From positions 1 to 21,575 of the forward strand of contig JAEWWW010000036.1 in the NCBI GenBank assembly GCA_023396215.1: DNA of 21,575 nucleotides. Direction: 5' to 3'. Each line of letters begins with the position of its first letter. Position 1 is the first letter of the stretch. The position numbers were made by a program, and so were the translations under genes. The notes under the pieces are model-generated. The model made no database searches, was not told the DNA's origin, and saw nothing but the letters and a program-made list of their open reading frames with translations. This document shows positions 8,870 through 15,220 of this stretch, in pieces. The DNA comes from Bacillota bacterium. GTDB lineage: Bacteria; Bacillota; Clostridia; Oscillospirales; Ruminococcaceae.

Positions 8870-9609
8870 TAAGCACGGTGGGAGCAACCGACAGAGGGCG
8901 GTACCGGGGCGCCAATCAGGATACCTATGCCTGCAAGGTGCTGGATAAAAAGCTGGCCTACGGCGTGGTGTGCGACGGCATGGGCGGCGAACAGGGGGGC
9001 GAGGTGGCGGCGGCCACTGCCTGTGGGCAGATTGTGCGCACCCTCGAGAGCCTGCGCGGCGATATGGACAGCCGCTCGCTGAGCATCCTGCTGGATGCGG
9101 CGCTGACCACCGCCAACGCCATGGTGGCCGAACAGGCCGGGCGCGACCCCAACCTTGAGGGGATGGGCACCACAGCGGTGGTGGCGGTGGCGCTGGGCAA
9201 CCGTCTTTATCACTGCCATGTGGGGGATAGCCGCGCCTATCTGCTGCGGGGCGGCAGCGTCACCCGCCTTACCCGCGACCACACGGTGGTGCAGATGCTC
9301 CTCGACCGGGGCGATATCACCGCCGCCGAAGCCGAGGTACACCCAAAACGCCATTATATCACCCGCGTGGTGGGGGTTGCCGACTGGTCGGCCCCCGATT
9401 ACGGCGAGGCAAGGCTGGAGCAGGGTGATGTGGTGCTGCTATGCTCAGACGGCCTTTACAACATGGTGGGCGAAGACGAGCTTGGCCCGCTGGGGCTGCA
9501 GGCAGCCCGGGAGAGCGCGCCCGAAATACTGATAAACAGGGCCAACGAGCTGGGCGGAGTGGACAACATCACGGCGATTTTAATCAGCGGCTTTGGGGAG
9601 GCAGAATAA
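8866..9609 (+). CDS. prpC: PP2C-family protein Ser/Thr phosphatase (PrpC/Stp)
   Basis: Metal-dependent phosphatase that reverses PrkC phosphorylation in the cytoplasm. PP2C motifs appear in order: TDRGRYRGANQDT (8-20), CDGMGG with metal-ligand Asp37 (36-41), GMGTTAVVA, GDSRAYLLR (120-128), TRDHTVVQML, CSDGLYNM with Asp195, and DNITAILI with Asp233. At 247 residues it matches the compact bacterial PrpC/Stp type. It starts at an ATG overlapping the rlmN stop and is followed by prkC after a 2-base gap, the conserved phosphatase-kinase arrangement. Confidence 0.96.
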   Translation: MISTVGATDRGRYRGANQDTYACKVLDKKLAYGVVCDGMGGEQGGEVAAATACGQIVRTLESLRGDMDSRSLSILLDAALTTANAMVAEQAGRDPNLEGMGTTAVVAVALGNRLYHCHVGDSRAYLLRGGSVTRLTRDHTVVQMLLDRGDITAAEAEVHPKRHYITRVVGVADWSAPDYGEARLEQGDVVLLCSDGLYNMVGEDELGPLGLQAARESAPEILINRANELGGVDNITAILISGFGEAE

Positions 9610-9611
9610 CC

Positions 9612-11537
9612 ATGGATAAATTCATCGGTAAAAAGCTGGATGGGCGCTACGAGATACAGGCGCTGGTGGGCATCGGCGGCATGGCCAATGTCTACAAAGC
9701 ATGGGATACGCTGGAAAACCGCATGGTAGCGGTCAAGATACTGCGTGAAGAATACATCGGCAACGAGGAGTTTATGCGGCGGTTCCGCAACGAATCCAAG
9801 GCGATTGCGGTGCTTTCTCACCCCAACATCGTGCGGGTGTACGACGTGTCGCTTTCCGACCGCATGCCCTCGATTGTGATGGAGTTCATCGACGGCGTTA
9901 CCCTTAAGGACTATATCGAGCAGCAGCGGGTCATCGGCTGGAAAGAGGCGGTGCACTTCACCGTGCAGATTTTGCGCGGGCTGCAGCATGCCCACGACAA
10001 CGGCATCGTCCACCGGGATATCAAGCCCCAGAACATGATGCTGCTTTCCGACGGCACCATCAAGATTACCGATTTCGGCATCGCCCGTTTCTCACGGGCC
10101 CAGTACCGCACCATCACCGACCGGGCCATCGGTTCGGTGCATTATATCAGCCCCGAGCAGGCCAGGGGTGAAAATACCGACCAAAAGACCGATATTTATT
10201 CTGTGGGGGTCATGCTGTTCGAGATGCTCACCGGCCGCCTGCCCTTTGAGGCCGACAGCCCGGTTTCGGTAGCCATCAAGCAGATTGAATCCGAACCGCC
10301 CCGGCTGCGGGAGCTCAACCCCGCCATCCCCGAAGGGCTGGAGGAAATCATTGTCAGGGCCATGCAGAAAAACACCGAGCGCCGCTATCAGTCGGCCGCC
10401 GAGATGCTGCGGGACATCGACAACTTCAAAAACAACCCCACCATCAACTTTGAGTATAAATATCTGGCCGAGCCGCAGCCGCCCAAGCGCAGCCGCCCGG
10501 CCCCAGAGGGAGTGAAAAGGGTGCCCCAGCGCGCAAAATCCAACCGGGCGCCGGTGCTGCCGGTGCTCACCGGCATTACCATCGCCTTTGTGCTTGCCAC
10601 CATTGTGTTTGTGGCCACCATGGTTTATATCAACAACCCCTTTAAGCGAGTGGAGGATGTGGACCTGCCCAACCTTGTGGGTATGAAGTATGACACGGTG
10701 AAAAAGACCCCCGCCTACACCGAAAAATTCAACATTCAGGTGGAGGTTACCGAGCCCAACGACCAGTATGAAAAAGGGGTCATCTTTCAGCAGTACCCCA
10801 ACAGCGTGGGCAAGGTCAAGCTGGGCTCCACCATCAAGGTGAAGGTGAGCAGCGGCTCGCAGATTGTCACCCTGCCCGGCTACGCGGGGCAGGAGGCCAC
10901 CCTTGTGTTCTCCAAGCTCAAGGAGCTGGGGCTGGAATACACCGAATCCAGCATCTACTCCGACACCATTCAGGAGGGGTATGTGGTGCGCACCGACCCC
11001 GATAAAAACACCCAGGTGCCCACCGGCAGCAACATCACCGTCTATGTCAGCCGCGGCAGCAACATCAAGATGGCCGACGTACCCGACGTGACCGGGCTGG
11101 ATGTGGAGGACGCCAAGCGGCTGATACTCAACAACAACTTTAAGTACAACATCCTCTTGCAGGAGAGCGATGAGTACGACAAGGGCGAGGTCATCCGTCA
11201 GGACCCCGGCTTTGGGTCGATGGCCCCCGAGGGCTCGATGATTAACCTGACGGTCAGCGCCGGGGATGTGGACGTCAGAAGGCTGCAGCTGCTCATCGCG
11301 CTGCCCACCGGCATGAACGAGCTGGTGACCCTCACCGCCGTGCAGGACGGGGTGCAGGTGCGCGAAGAGCGGGTGATTCCCAGCGAGGCCAGGGTCTGGC
11401 GGCCCGCCTTCCAGGGTGAGGGTGAAAGCAAGGTCACCATCCTGCTGGACGACAAGGTCTATCAGCGCTACACGCTGGATTTCGATATGGGCGGTCACTT
11501 TAAGACCGAGGATAACTCCGAAAGCTTTGGACAATAA
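9612..11537 (+). CDS. prkC: Membrane Ser/Thr protein kinase with PASTA repeats (PrkC/Stk)
   Basis: Senses muropeptides or lipid II outside the cell and phosphorylates cytosolic targets in cell-wall and growth control. The kinase domain (about 11-270) has the glycine loop GIGGMANV (20-27), Lys42, HRDIKPQN (Asp136), DFG (154-156), and an activation loop with Thr167/Thr169 before SVHYISPEQARG. A basic, proline-rich linker (about 288-312) precedes one membrane helix (about 316-340). Three PASTA repeats follow: about 347-414, 417-482 and 486-550. A further ~90-residue tail (551-641) is not PASTA-like. The start is ATG 9612 with GGGGAGG about 10 bases upstream; a 57-residue longer reading frame upstream only overlaps prpC. 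At 641 residues it is normal length. Confidence 0.95.
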   Translation: MDKFIGKKLDGRYEIQALVGIGGMANVYKAWDTLENRMVAVKILREEYIGNEEFMRRFRNESKAIAVLSHPNIVRVYDVSLSDRMPSIVMEFIDGVTLKDYIEQQRVIGWKEAVHFTVQILRGLQHAHDNGIVHRDIKPQNMMLLSDGTIKITDFGIARFSRAQYRTITDRAIGSVHYISPEQARGENTDQKTDIYSVGVMLFEMLTGRLPFEADSPVSVAIKQIESEPPRLRELNPAIPEGLEEIIVRAMQKNTERRYQSAAEMLRDIDNFKNNPTINFEYKYLAEPQPPKRSRPAPEGVKRVPQRAKSNRAPVLPVLTGITIAFVLATIVFVATMVYINNPFKRVEDVDLPNLVGMKYDTVKKTPAYTEKFNIQVEVTEPNDQYEKGVIFQQYPNSVGKVKLGSTIKVKVSSGSQIVTLPGYAGQEATLVFSKLKELGLEYTESSIYSDTIQEGYVVRTDPDKNTQVPTGSNITVYVSRGSNIKMADVPDVTGLDVEDAKRLILNNNFKYNILLQESDEYDKGEVIRQDPGFGSMAPEGSMINLTVSAGDVDVRRLQLLIALPTGMNELVTLTAVQDGVQVREERVIPSEARVWRPAFQGEGESKVTILLDDKVYQRYTLDFDMGGHFKTEDNSESFGQ

Positions 11538-11544
11538 CAACTCA

Positions 11545-11568
11545 CGGGGGGCATCCAAATGCCCCCCG
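11545..11568 (+). terminator. Strong hairpin downstream of prkC
   Basis: CGGGGGGCAT (11545-11554), loop CCAA, and ATGCCCCCCG (11559-11568) form a perfect 10-bp stem starting 7 bases after the prkC stop. The following GGATTATTCC is only weakly T-rich. It is a stable stem that could terminate or partly attenuate transcription before rsgA. Confidence 0.5.
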
Positions 11569-11594
11569 GATTATTCCGCGCAGACGATGGATTT

Positions 11595-11603
11595 TGATAT
11601 ACT
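11595..11603 (+). promoter_or_regulatory. Possible extended -10 promoter for rsgA
   Basis: TGATATACT contains a -10-like TATACT with the extended -10 TGN just before it, about 33 bp before the rsgA start and after the prkC hairpin. No good -35 box lies 16-18 bp upstream, so the call rests on the extended -10 alone. Confidence 0.35.
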
Positions 11604-11625
11604 GACACAATGGAAAGGGGGAGCG

Positions 11626-11631
11626 ATGTAA
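11626..11631 (+). other. Start-stop codon pair (ATG TAA) in the rsgA leader
   Basis: GGAAAGGGGGAGCGATGTAACGGTATGG places the best-spaced ATG (11626) directly before TAA, while the rsgA ATG (11636) is 10 bases further on and about 14 bases from the purine-rich site. The same ATG also ends an in-frame 14-codon reading frame beginning at 11587. Ribosomes could load at the minimal frame and reinitiate at rsgA. The arrangement is seen; function is inference. Confidence 0.35.
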
Positions 11632-11635
11632 CGGT

Positions 11636-12523
11636 ATGGCAGCACAGACACAGGGATTGATTATCAAGGCCACCGGCGGCTTCTACTATGTGCAGGCCCG
11701 GGAAGGGCTGTATGAGTGCCGGGCCAGAGGACTCTTTCGCAAGGATAATATCACCCCCTATGTGGGCGACGCCGTGGAGGTGGAGGTCACCGGCGCCGGT
11801 CAGGGCTATGTTACTGCCATCCTGCCCCGCAGCAACAGTCTGGTGCGTCCGCCGCTGGCCAACATTCACCGGCTGGCGGTGGTGCTTTCCACCGCGCGCC
11901 CGGCCCCCAACCTGCTGGTGGCCGACACCATGTGCGTCATTGCCGAGCGGCAGGGGGTGCCCCCGGCCGTCATCGTCACCAAGGCCGATCTGGCCGACCC
12001 GGCCCCCATCAGCGGGGTTTACGCCGCGGCGGGCTACGAGGTGCTGGTCACCAGCGCCCAGACGGGGCAGGGCCTCGATGAGGCCGCGGCCTTTCTGCAA
12101 GGGGGTATCACCGCCCTTTCGGGCAACTCGGGGTCGGGCAAATCCAGCCTGCTCAACGCCATCGACCCCGCCCTGCAGCTGCCCACCGGCGGGATAAGCG
12201 ACAAGCTGGGCCGGGGCAGGCACACCACCCGCCATGTGGAGCTGCACCCCCTTGCCGGGGGCGGCTATGTGGCCGACACCCCGGGCTTTTCGGCCCTTGA
12301 AATCGAGCAGCTTGCCCCCATGCCGGCCGATGAGCTGCAGCACTGCTTCCCCGAATTTGCACCCCATATAGGCAACTGCCGCTTCACCGGCTGCGCCCAT
12401 CTTTGCGAACGGGGCTGCGCCGTGCTGGCGGCGGTGGAGCAGGGCGAGATACCCCTCAGCCGCCACAAAAGCTATGTGACCTTATATGAACGACTGAAAA
12501 AGCTGAAGGAGTGGGAGCTGTGA
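11636..12523 (+). CDS. rsgA: Ribosome small-subunit-dependent GTPase RsgA
   Basis: Circularly permuted GTPase that checks late 30S subunit maturation. Domain order is an N-terminal OB fold (about 1-70), a GTPase with permuted motifs, then a zinc domain. The G4 motif TKAD (115-118) and G5-like TSAQ (139-142) precede G1 GNSGSGKS (163-170) and G3 DTPG (214-217), the hallmark of this family. Switch-region sequence GRGRHTTRHVEL is present. Zinc ligands are Cys248, Cys253, His255 and Cys261 in NCRFTGCAHLCERGCAV. At 295 residues it has family length. The stop overlaps the thiN start (GTGA). In Bacillus rpe follows; here thiN follows directly. Confidence 0.95.
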   Translation: MAAQTQGLIIKATGGFYYVQAREGLYECRARGLFRKDNITPYVGDAVEVEVTGAGQGYVTAILPRSNSLVRPPLANIHRLAVVLSTARPAPNLLVADTMCVIAERQGVPPAVIVTKADLADPAPISGVYAAAGYEVLVTSAQTGQGLDEAAAFLQGGITALSGNSGSGKSSLLNAIDPALQLPTGGISDKLGRGRHTTRHVELHPLAGGGYVADTPGFSALEIEQLAPMPADELQHCFPEFAPHIGNCRFTGCAHLCERGCAVLAAVEQGEIPLSRHKSYVTLYERLKKLKEWEL

Positions 12524-13176
12524 CCGGGCGGTGCATTATTATCGGCGCGGGGCCGGTGGAGCAGGGTGACCTTGCGGCCGCGGCGCTCACCGGGCAGGAT
12601 TTTATCATCGCAGCCGACGCGGGCTACCTCACCTGCAAGCGGCTGGGGATCGCCCCCAATCTCATTATGGGGGATTTTGACTCAGCCCCGATGCCGCAGG
12701 CCGAGGTTCCGGTGCTGACCCACCCGGCTGAAAAGGACGACACCGACAGCATGCTGGCGGTCAAGCACGGCCTTGGGCTGGGCTACAGCGAATTTGTGCT
12801 GCTGGGCGGGCTGGGGGGCAGGCTGGACCACACCCTTGCCAACATTCAGACGCTGCACTACATCGCCCGGGCCGGGGGCCGGGGCACCCTCTACGGGGGC
12901 GACACCACCCTGACCACCGTGCGGGAGGGCAGCCTTACCCTGCGGCGCAGCCCCCACATCGTTTCGGTCTTCGCGCTGGACGGCCCCTGCTATGGGGTGA
13001 CCGAACGGGGGCTCTACTATCTGCTGGAGGAGGCCACCGTCACCGGCAGCTTCCCCATTGGGGTCAGCAACCTCTTCGCCGAAGAAACCGCAACCATCTC
13101 GGTGCGGGAGGGTACCCTGCTGGTGGCGCTGATCAGAGATGAGGAGCAGGGCAGAGCTGCTATCGGCGGCAGATAA
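12520..13176 (+). CDS. thiN: Thiamine pyrophosphokinase
   Basis: Transfers pyrophosphate from ATP to thiamine to make thiamine pyrophosphate. Motifs include IAADAGYL, IMGDFDS, EKDDTDSMLAVKHGL, LLGGLGGRLDHTLANIQTL and the C-terminal thiamine-site segment FPIGVSNLF. I place the start at GTG 12520, which overlaps the rsgA TGA (GTGA) and has AAGGAG 8 bases upstream; a GTG three codons earlier (12511) would overlap that ribosome site. About 218 residues, as usual for ThiN. Overlap with rsgA suggests coupled translation. Confidence 0.94.
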   Translation: MTGRCIIIGAGPVEQGDLAAAALTGQDFIIAADAGYLTCKRLGIAPNLIMGDFDSAPMPQAEVPVLTHPAEKDDTDSMLAVKHGLGLGYSEFVLLGGLGGRLDHTLANIQTLHYIARAGGRGTLYGGDTTLTTVREGSLTLRRSPHIVSVFALDGPCYGVTERGLYYLLEEATVTGSFPIGVSNLFAEETATISVREGTLLVALIRDEEQGRAAIGGR

Positions 13177-13195
13177 GCCGCGTTAATCCTTCTGG

Positions 13196-13216
13196 TTCCC
13201 CCGGCAGCAAGGGGAA
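13196..13216 (+). terminator. Weak hairpin after thiN
   Basis: TTCCCC (13196-13201) pairs with GGGGAA (13211-13216) across a 9-base loop; a T-rich stretch (TTATTTTCTTGTTTT) follows about 7 bases later. It could end the housekeeping transcript, but stem and U-tract are not contiguous. Confidence 0.3.
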
Positions 13217-13274
13217 AAGCAGGTTATTTTCTTGTTTTAAACGATGGCTGATATTGAGTAGAGGAGGGTATGCA

Positions 13275-13472
13275 ATGATGAAAGATGAACGTTTTGAGAT
13301 TGTTTATAAGCAAAGGGTGGGGTTCGGCTCGGTGGTTAAGGTGCTGCGGGATAAAGAAACCGGGATCTGCTACCTGTACCACATGGATGGCTACAGCGGC
13401 GGCCTGACCGCGCTGCTGGATAGAAACGGCAACCCGGTGGTGACCAGCGGCTTCTATGACCCCAAGCAGTAG
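13275..13472 (+). CDS. Small DUF6440-like protein
   Basis: A 65-residue soluble protein. The sequence pattern ERFEIVYKQRVGFGSVVKVL, DKETGICYLYHMDGYSGG and LTALLDRNGNPVV resembles the small DUF6440 family, widespread in Firmicutes and of unknown role. ATG 13275 follows AGGAGG with a 7-base spacer; ATG 13278 is an alternative only one codon later. It stands between the thiN block and a strong terminator, and its surroundings are less G+C-rich than the block upstream. The call is from memory of the family pattern, not a search. Confidence 0.7.
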   Translation: MMKDERFEIVYKQRVGFGSVVKVLRDKETGICYLYHMDGYSGGLTALLDRNGNPVVTSGFYDPKQ

Positions 13473-13492
13473 GGACGGCTTCTTACTTATGA

Positions 13493-13520
13493 AAAAAAGA
13501 CCGCGATTGCGGTCTTTTTT
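13493..13520. terminator. Bidirectional intrinsic terminator
   Basis: AAAAAAGACCGC, loop GATT, then GCGGTCTTTTTT form a textbook stem-loop with a T-run on the plus strand and, by symmetry, a T-run on the minus strand. It serves the plus-strand DUF6440-like gene and the minus-strand XRE gene, whose stop codon begins inside it. Confidence 0.9.
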
Positions 13521-13794
13521 ATGTGCAGGGGGCTGTGCCGCTCCTCGTCCTTAAATATCCCGGCGTTACCCGCCTACCCCTGGGCGGGCAGGGCCACCGC
13601 TCATCGGTGCGGTTCACCGGATAATCAATGCTGGTTTCAAACAGGTCTGCAAGCCTGTTCAGCACGGCGATTGGGATATTCAGGCGGCCCAGCTCATAAT
13701 CCGAGTAGGTGGTTTGATGGATATTCAGAAGCTTTGCCATCTGGACTTGGGTCATATCCTTATCCTCGCGAAGGTTGCGGATTCTCTCATACAT
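13519..13794 (-). CDS. XRE/Cro-CI-type helix-turn-helix regulator
   Basis: A 91-residue DNA-binding protein. The HTH lies in MTQVQMAKLLNIHQTTYSDY (14-33), followed by ELGRLNIPIAVLNRLADLFETSIDY, a standard XRE domain of about 65 residues. ATG 13794 has CGAGGTGA just upstream; a GTG three codons earlier overlaps that ribosome site. The last ~25 residues (from ERWPCPP on) are Arg/Pro/Gly-rich and unlike a normal family end, and the stop codon falls within the terminator, which suggests read-through past a lost stop or an old frameshift. It is on the same strand as the tail cluster and downstream of it, with its own promoter candidate. Confidence 0.85.
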   Translation of the reverse strand: MYERIRNLREDKDMTQVQMAKLLNIHQTTYSDYELGRLNIPIAVLNRLADLFETSIDYPVNRTDERWPCPPRGRRVTPGYLRTRSGTAPCT

Positions 13795-13812
13795 GGCGGT
13801 CACCTCGAGTTC

Positions 13813-13842
13813 ATTATGCTATAAGGGAATAGCCCCTATCAA
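13813..13842 (-). promoter_or_regulatory. Candidate promoter of the XRE regulator
   Basis: On the minus strand TTGATA (13837-13842) and CATAAT (13813-13818) are separated by 18 bp, a near-consensus SigA-type promoter ending 19 bp before the start codon, so the leader would be very short. A second perfect -10, TATAAT, lies at 13850-13855 without a good -35. Confidence 0.5.
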
Positions 13843-13876
13843 CCCCTGCATTATATTTTCTTGAACATAGCATAAT
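13813..13876. promoter_or_regulatory. Paired 10-bp inverted repeat, likely operator
   Basis: ATTATGCTAT (13813-13822) and ATAGCATAAT (13867-13876) are perfect inverse copies, centre to centre 54 bp. The first covers the -10 box of the candidate XRE promoter; the second lies upstream between the promoter region and the end of the fibre gene. This is the expected layout for autoregulation by an XRE protein, but binding is inferred. Confidence 0.5.
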
Positions 13877-13889
13877 AATTGACGCAGGC

Positions 13890-14363
13890 TTACCGCAGCG
13901 CAAGATAGCGGTAGGTCACCCCGCTGCCGTTCAGAAAGGTGCTGGTGGTGCCGTCGGGCGGGTTGGTCATGCTTTGGAACACCCAGAAGCCGTTTGGCAC
14001 AATGTTGATGCCAAGGCTGCCATCCCCCCCGCCGGCAACCCCCATAAACATGCGGGTGTGGTGAAGCGCGGTCTGATATTCAAAGGGGGAGCGCCCCTCA
14101 CCGTACACCAGCACAAACCGGGGGGTAAAGCCCAGCTCGATGATGCGCTCCTCCTGCGCGTTGCCCTGATAGCTGCCCACCACCAGCGGCGAGGCCACCC
14201 ACTGCTGCTGCTCAGGGGTCAGGTGCAGGGTTTGGTTTTCCTGATGCGCCTTGATGGCGTTATCCAGCTTCTGATTGTCGGTGTTAAAATCCTCCATTTT
14301 GGGCTTATCGCTGCCCAGCCATTTATTCAAACCCAGAAAAGGGGTTTTATGGGTGCTTGGCAT
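13890..14363 (-). CDS. Short tail fibre / adhesin-like protein
   Basis: A 157-residue protein at the end of the tail cluster. The N-terminus (TPFLGLNKWLGSDKPKMEDF followed by NTDNQKLDNAI) is the pattern seen at the start of phage and tailocin fibre proteins that dock to the baseplate. The C-terminal part (about 65-157) begins VVGSYQGNAQEERIIELGFT, a common fibre-tip beginning, and ends in a Gly-rich beta domain. ATG 14363 follows AAAGGAGG with a 7-base spacer; an upstream in-frame ATG would place the ribosome site inside the gene. Likely the receptor-binding part; the target is unknown. A 284-bp spacer separates it from the DUF2313 gene. Confidence 0.7.
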   Translation of the reverse strand: MPSTHKTPFLGLNKWLGSDKPKMEDFNTDNQKLDNAIKAHQENQTLHLTPEQQQWVASPLVVGSYQGNAQEERIIELGFTPRFVLVYGEGRSPFEYQTALHHTRMFMGVAGGGDGSLGINIVPNGFWVFQSMTNPPDGTTSTFLNGSGVTYRYLALR

Positions 14364-14647
14364 AAACCGGCCTCCTTTTTTTATTCCGTATCCCAACTCA
14401 GGGGCATTCTGAAAACTTTAAACTCTTGGCAGATTCTACTGGAAACAGCGTCTGCTGTGTTAAAAAAGCTGGGAATACATGAGGTGGTCCTGCGCTTTTT
14501 GCCTTGCATCCGCCTGCTTTGGGCGAATTTCCTCCCGGTTTTCCATTTTCAGAAACGCTTTGGGGGGCAGAGTGGTAAAAATCATCGGCTGCGCAGAGCG
14601 GCGGCAGGTCGGTATCCCCCGCAAGCCTGCCTGTCTGCGCGGCGGGC
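14364..14647. other. Non-coding 284-bp spacer with inverted repeats
   Basis: It lies between the fibre gene and the DUF2313 gene and is less G+C-rich than its neighbours. It contains the fibre ribosome site at its left end, a 9-bp inverted pair (TTCTGAAAA at about 14405-14413 and TTTTCAGAA at about 14547-14555), and the hairpin ACAGC-GTCT-GCTGT near 14447. A minus-strand reading frame runs through it into DUF2313 but has no family-like sequence or ribosome site. It may be a repeat or leader for fibre expression. Confidence 0.5.
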
Positions 14648-15220
14648 TTAAAGCAGCGCGGTGTCAAAGGACTCCCAATGCTCCAACTGCAAATCAAAGC
14701 TTTGCCAGTCGGGGTAGCGCTCCTCAAACTGCTCCCAGGTCATGCCGCCGATGTCAAACTCCGCCTCCAGATGGGCGGGCAGCATACGGGCGGCGCTGCG
14801 CATCACGTCATAGATGGTGTCAAAGCCGCCTAAAAAGCCCTCGCCAATGACCTTCAGCCGTTGCTGCGCGGGGTACTCCTCCAGCCGCGCGGCCAGCCCC
14901 GCGCCCCGCAGCGAGGTTAAAATCCCGTGGGGGGTAAAGTCGGTGGGGCTGATGGCAAGGCTGCTGAGGATGCGTTCCCGCCGCCGCTCCGGCTCCACCC
15001 CCCGGCGCAGCGGAATGCCCAAAAGCCGCTCCCACCCGGCAAGGCCCTCCTCCCCGGCGGTTTGCACAAAGGCGTCCTCCAGCAGGCGGTGGGCGGCCTG
15101 CTCAAACAGGGCAAAACCGGCGCGGTAGGCGGCAAGTTCGGCGTCCAGCGCCTCTGCTCCGCCCAGCCGGTAAAGCCCCAGCGGGGCCAGCAGGGTGGTC
15201 ATCAAATCGCTGTGGACCAT
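14648..15220 (-). CDS. Baseplate/tail protein, DUF2313 (YmfQ/XkdU-like)
   Basis: A 190-residue protein of the type that follows baseplate J in PBSX- and Mu-like contractile tails and helps attach fibres. Supporting pattern: an N-terminal helical segment (LLAPLGLYRLGGAEALDAEL), LEDAFVQTAGEEGLAGWERL with the following GIPLRRG, RRERILSSLAISPTDFTPHG, and a C-terminal beta/aromatic part. The ATG at 15220 shares a base with the baseplate J stop (TGATG); a GTG one codon earlier is possible. Ribosome-site purines are weak, consistent with coupled translation. Family assignment is from gene order and residue pattern. Confidence 0.8.
   Translation of the reverse strand: MVHSDLMTTLLAPLGLYRLGGAEALDAELAAYRAGFALFEQAAHRLLEDAFVQTAGEEGLAGWERLLGIPLRRGVEPERRRERILSSLAISPTDFTPHGILTSLRGAGLAARLEEYPAQQRLKVIGEGFLGGFDTIYDVMRSAARMLPAHLEAEFDIGGMTWEQFEERYPDWQSFDLQLEHWESFDTALL

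Noticed and set aside
7745..8887. 380-codon minus-strand frame opposite rlmN
   Set aside because: rlmN is certain from its radical-SAM motifs; the opposite frame has no family features.
9441..9611. Upstream extension of prkC
   Set aside because: Entirely overlaps prpC and gives Arg/Gly-rich sequence unlike any kinase N-terminus.
10092..11558. 488-codon minus-strand frame opposite prkC
   Set aside because: Shadow of the PASTA and kinase coding sequence; repetitive Gly/His/Leu composition.
13521..13832. Plus-strand 103-codon frame opposite the XRE gene
   Set aside because: Starts inside the terminator and mirrors the XRE coding strand; the XRE domain is convincing.
14398..14727. 109-codon minus-strand frame between the DUF2313 and fibre genes
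   Set aside because: Overlaps DUF2313 by 80 bp, no good ribosome site, composition unlike a tail protein; treated as non-coding.
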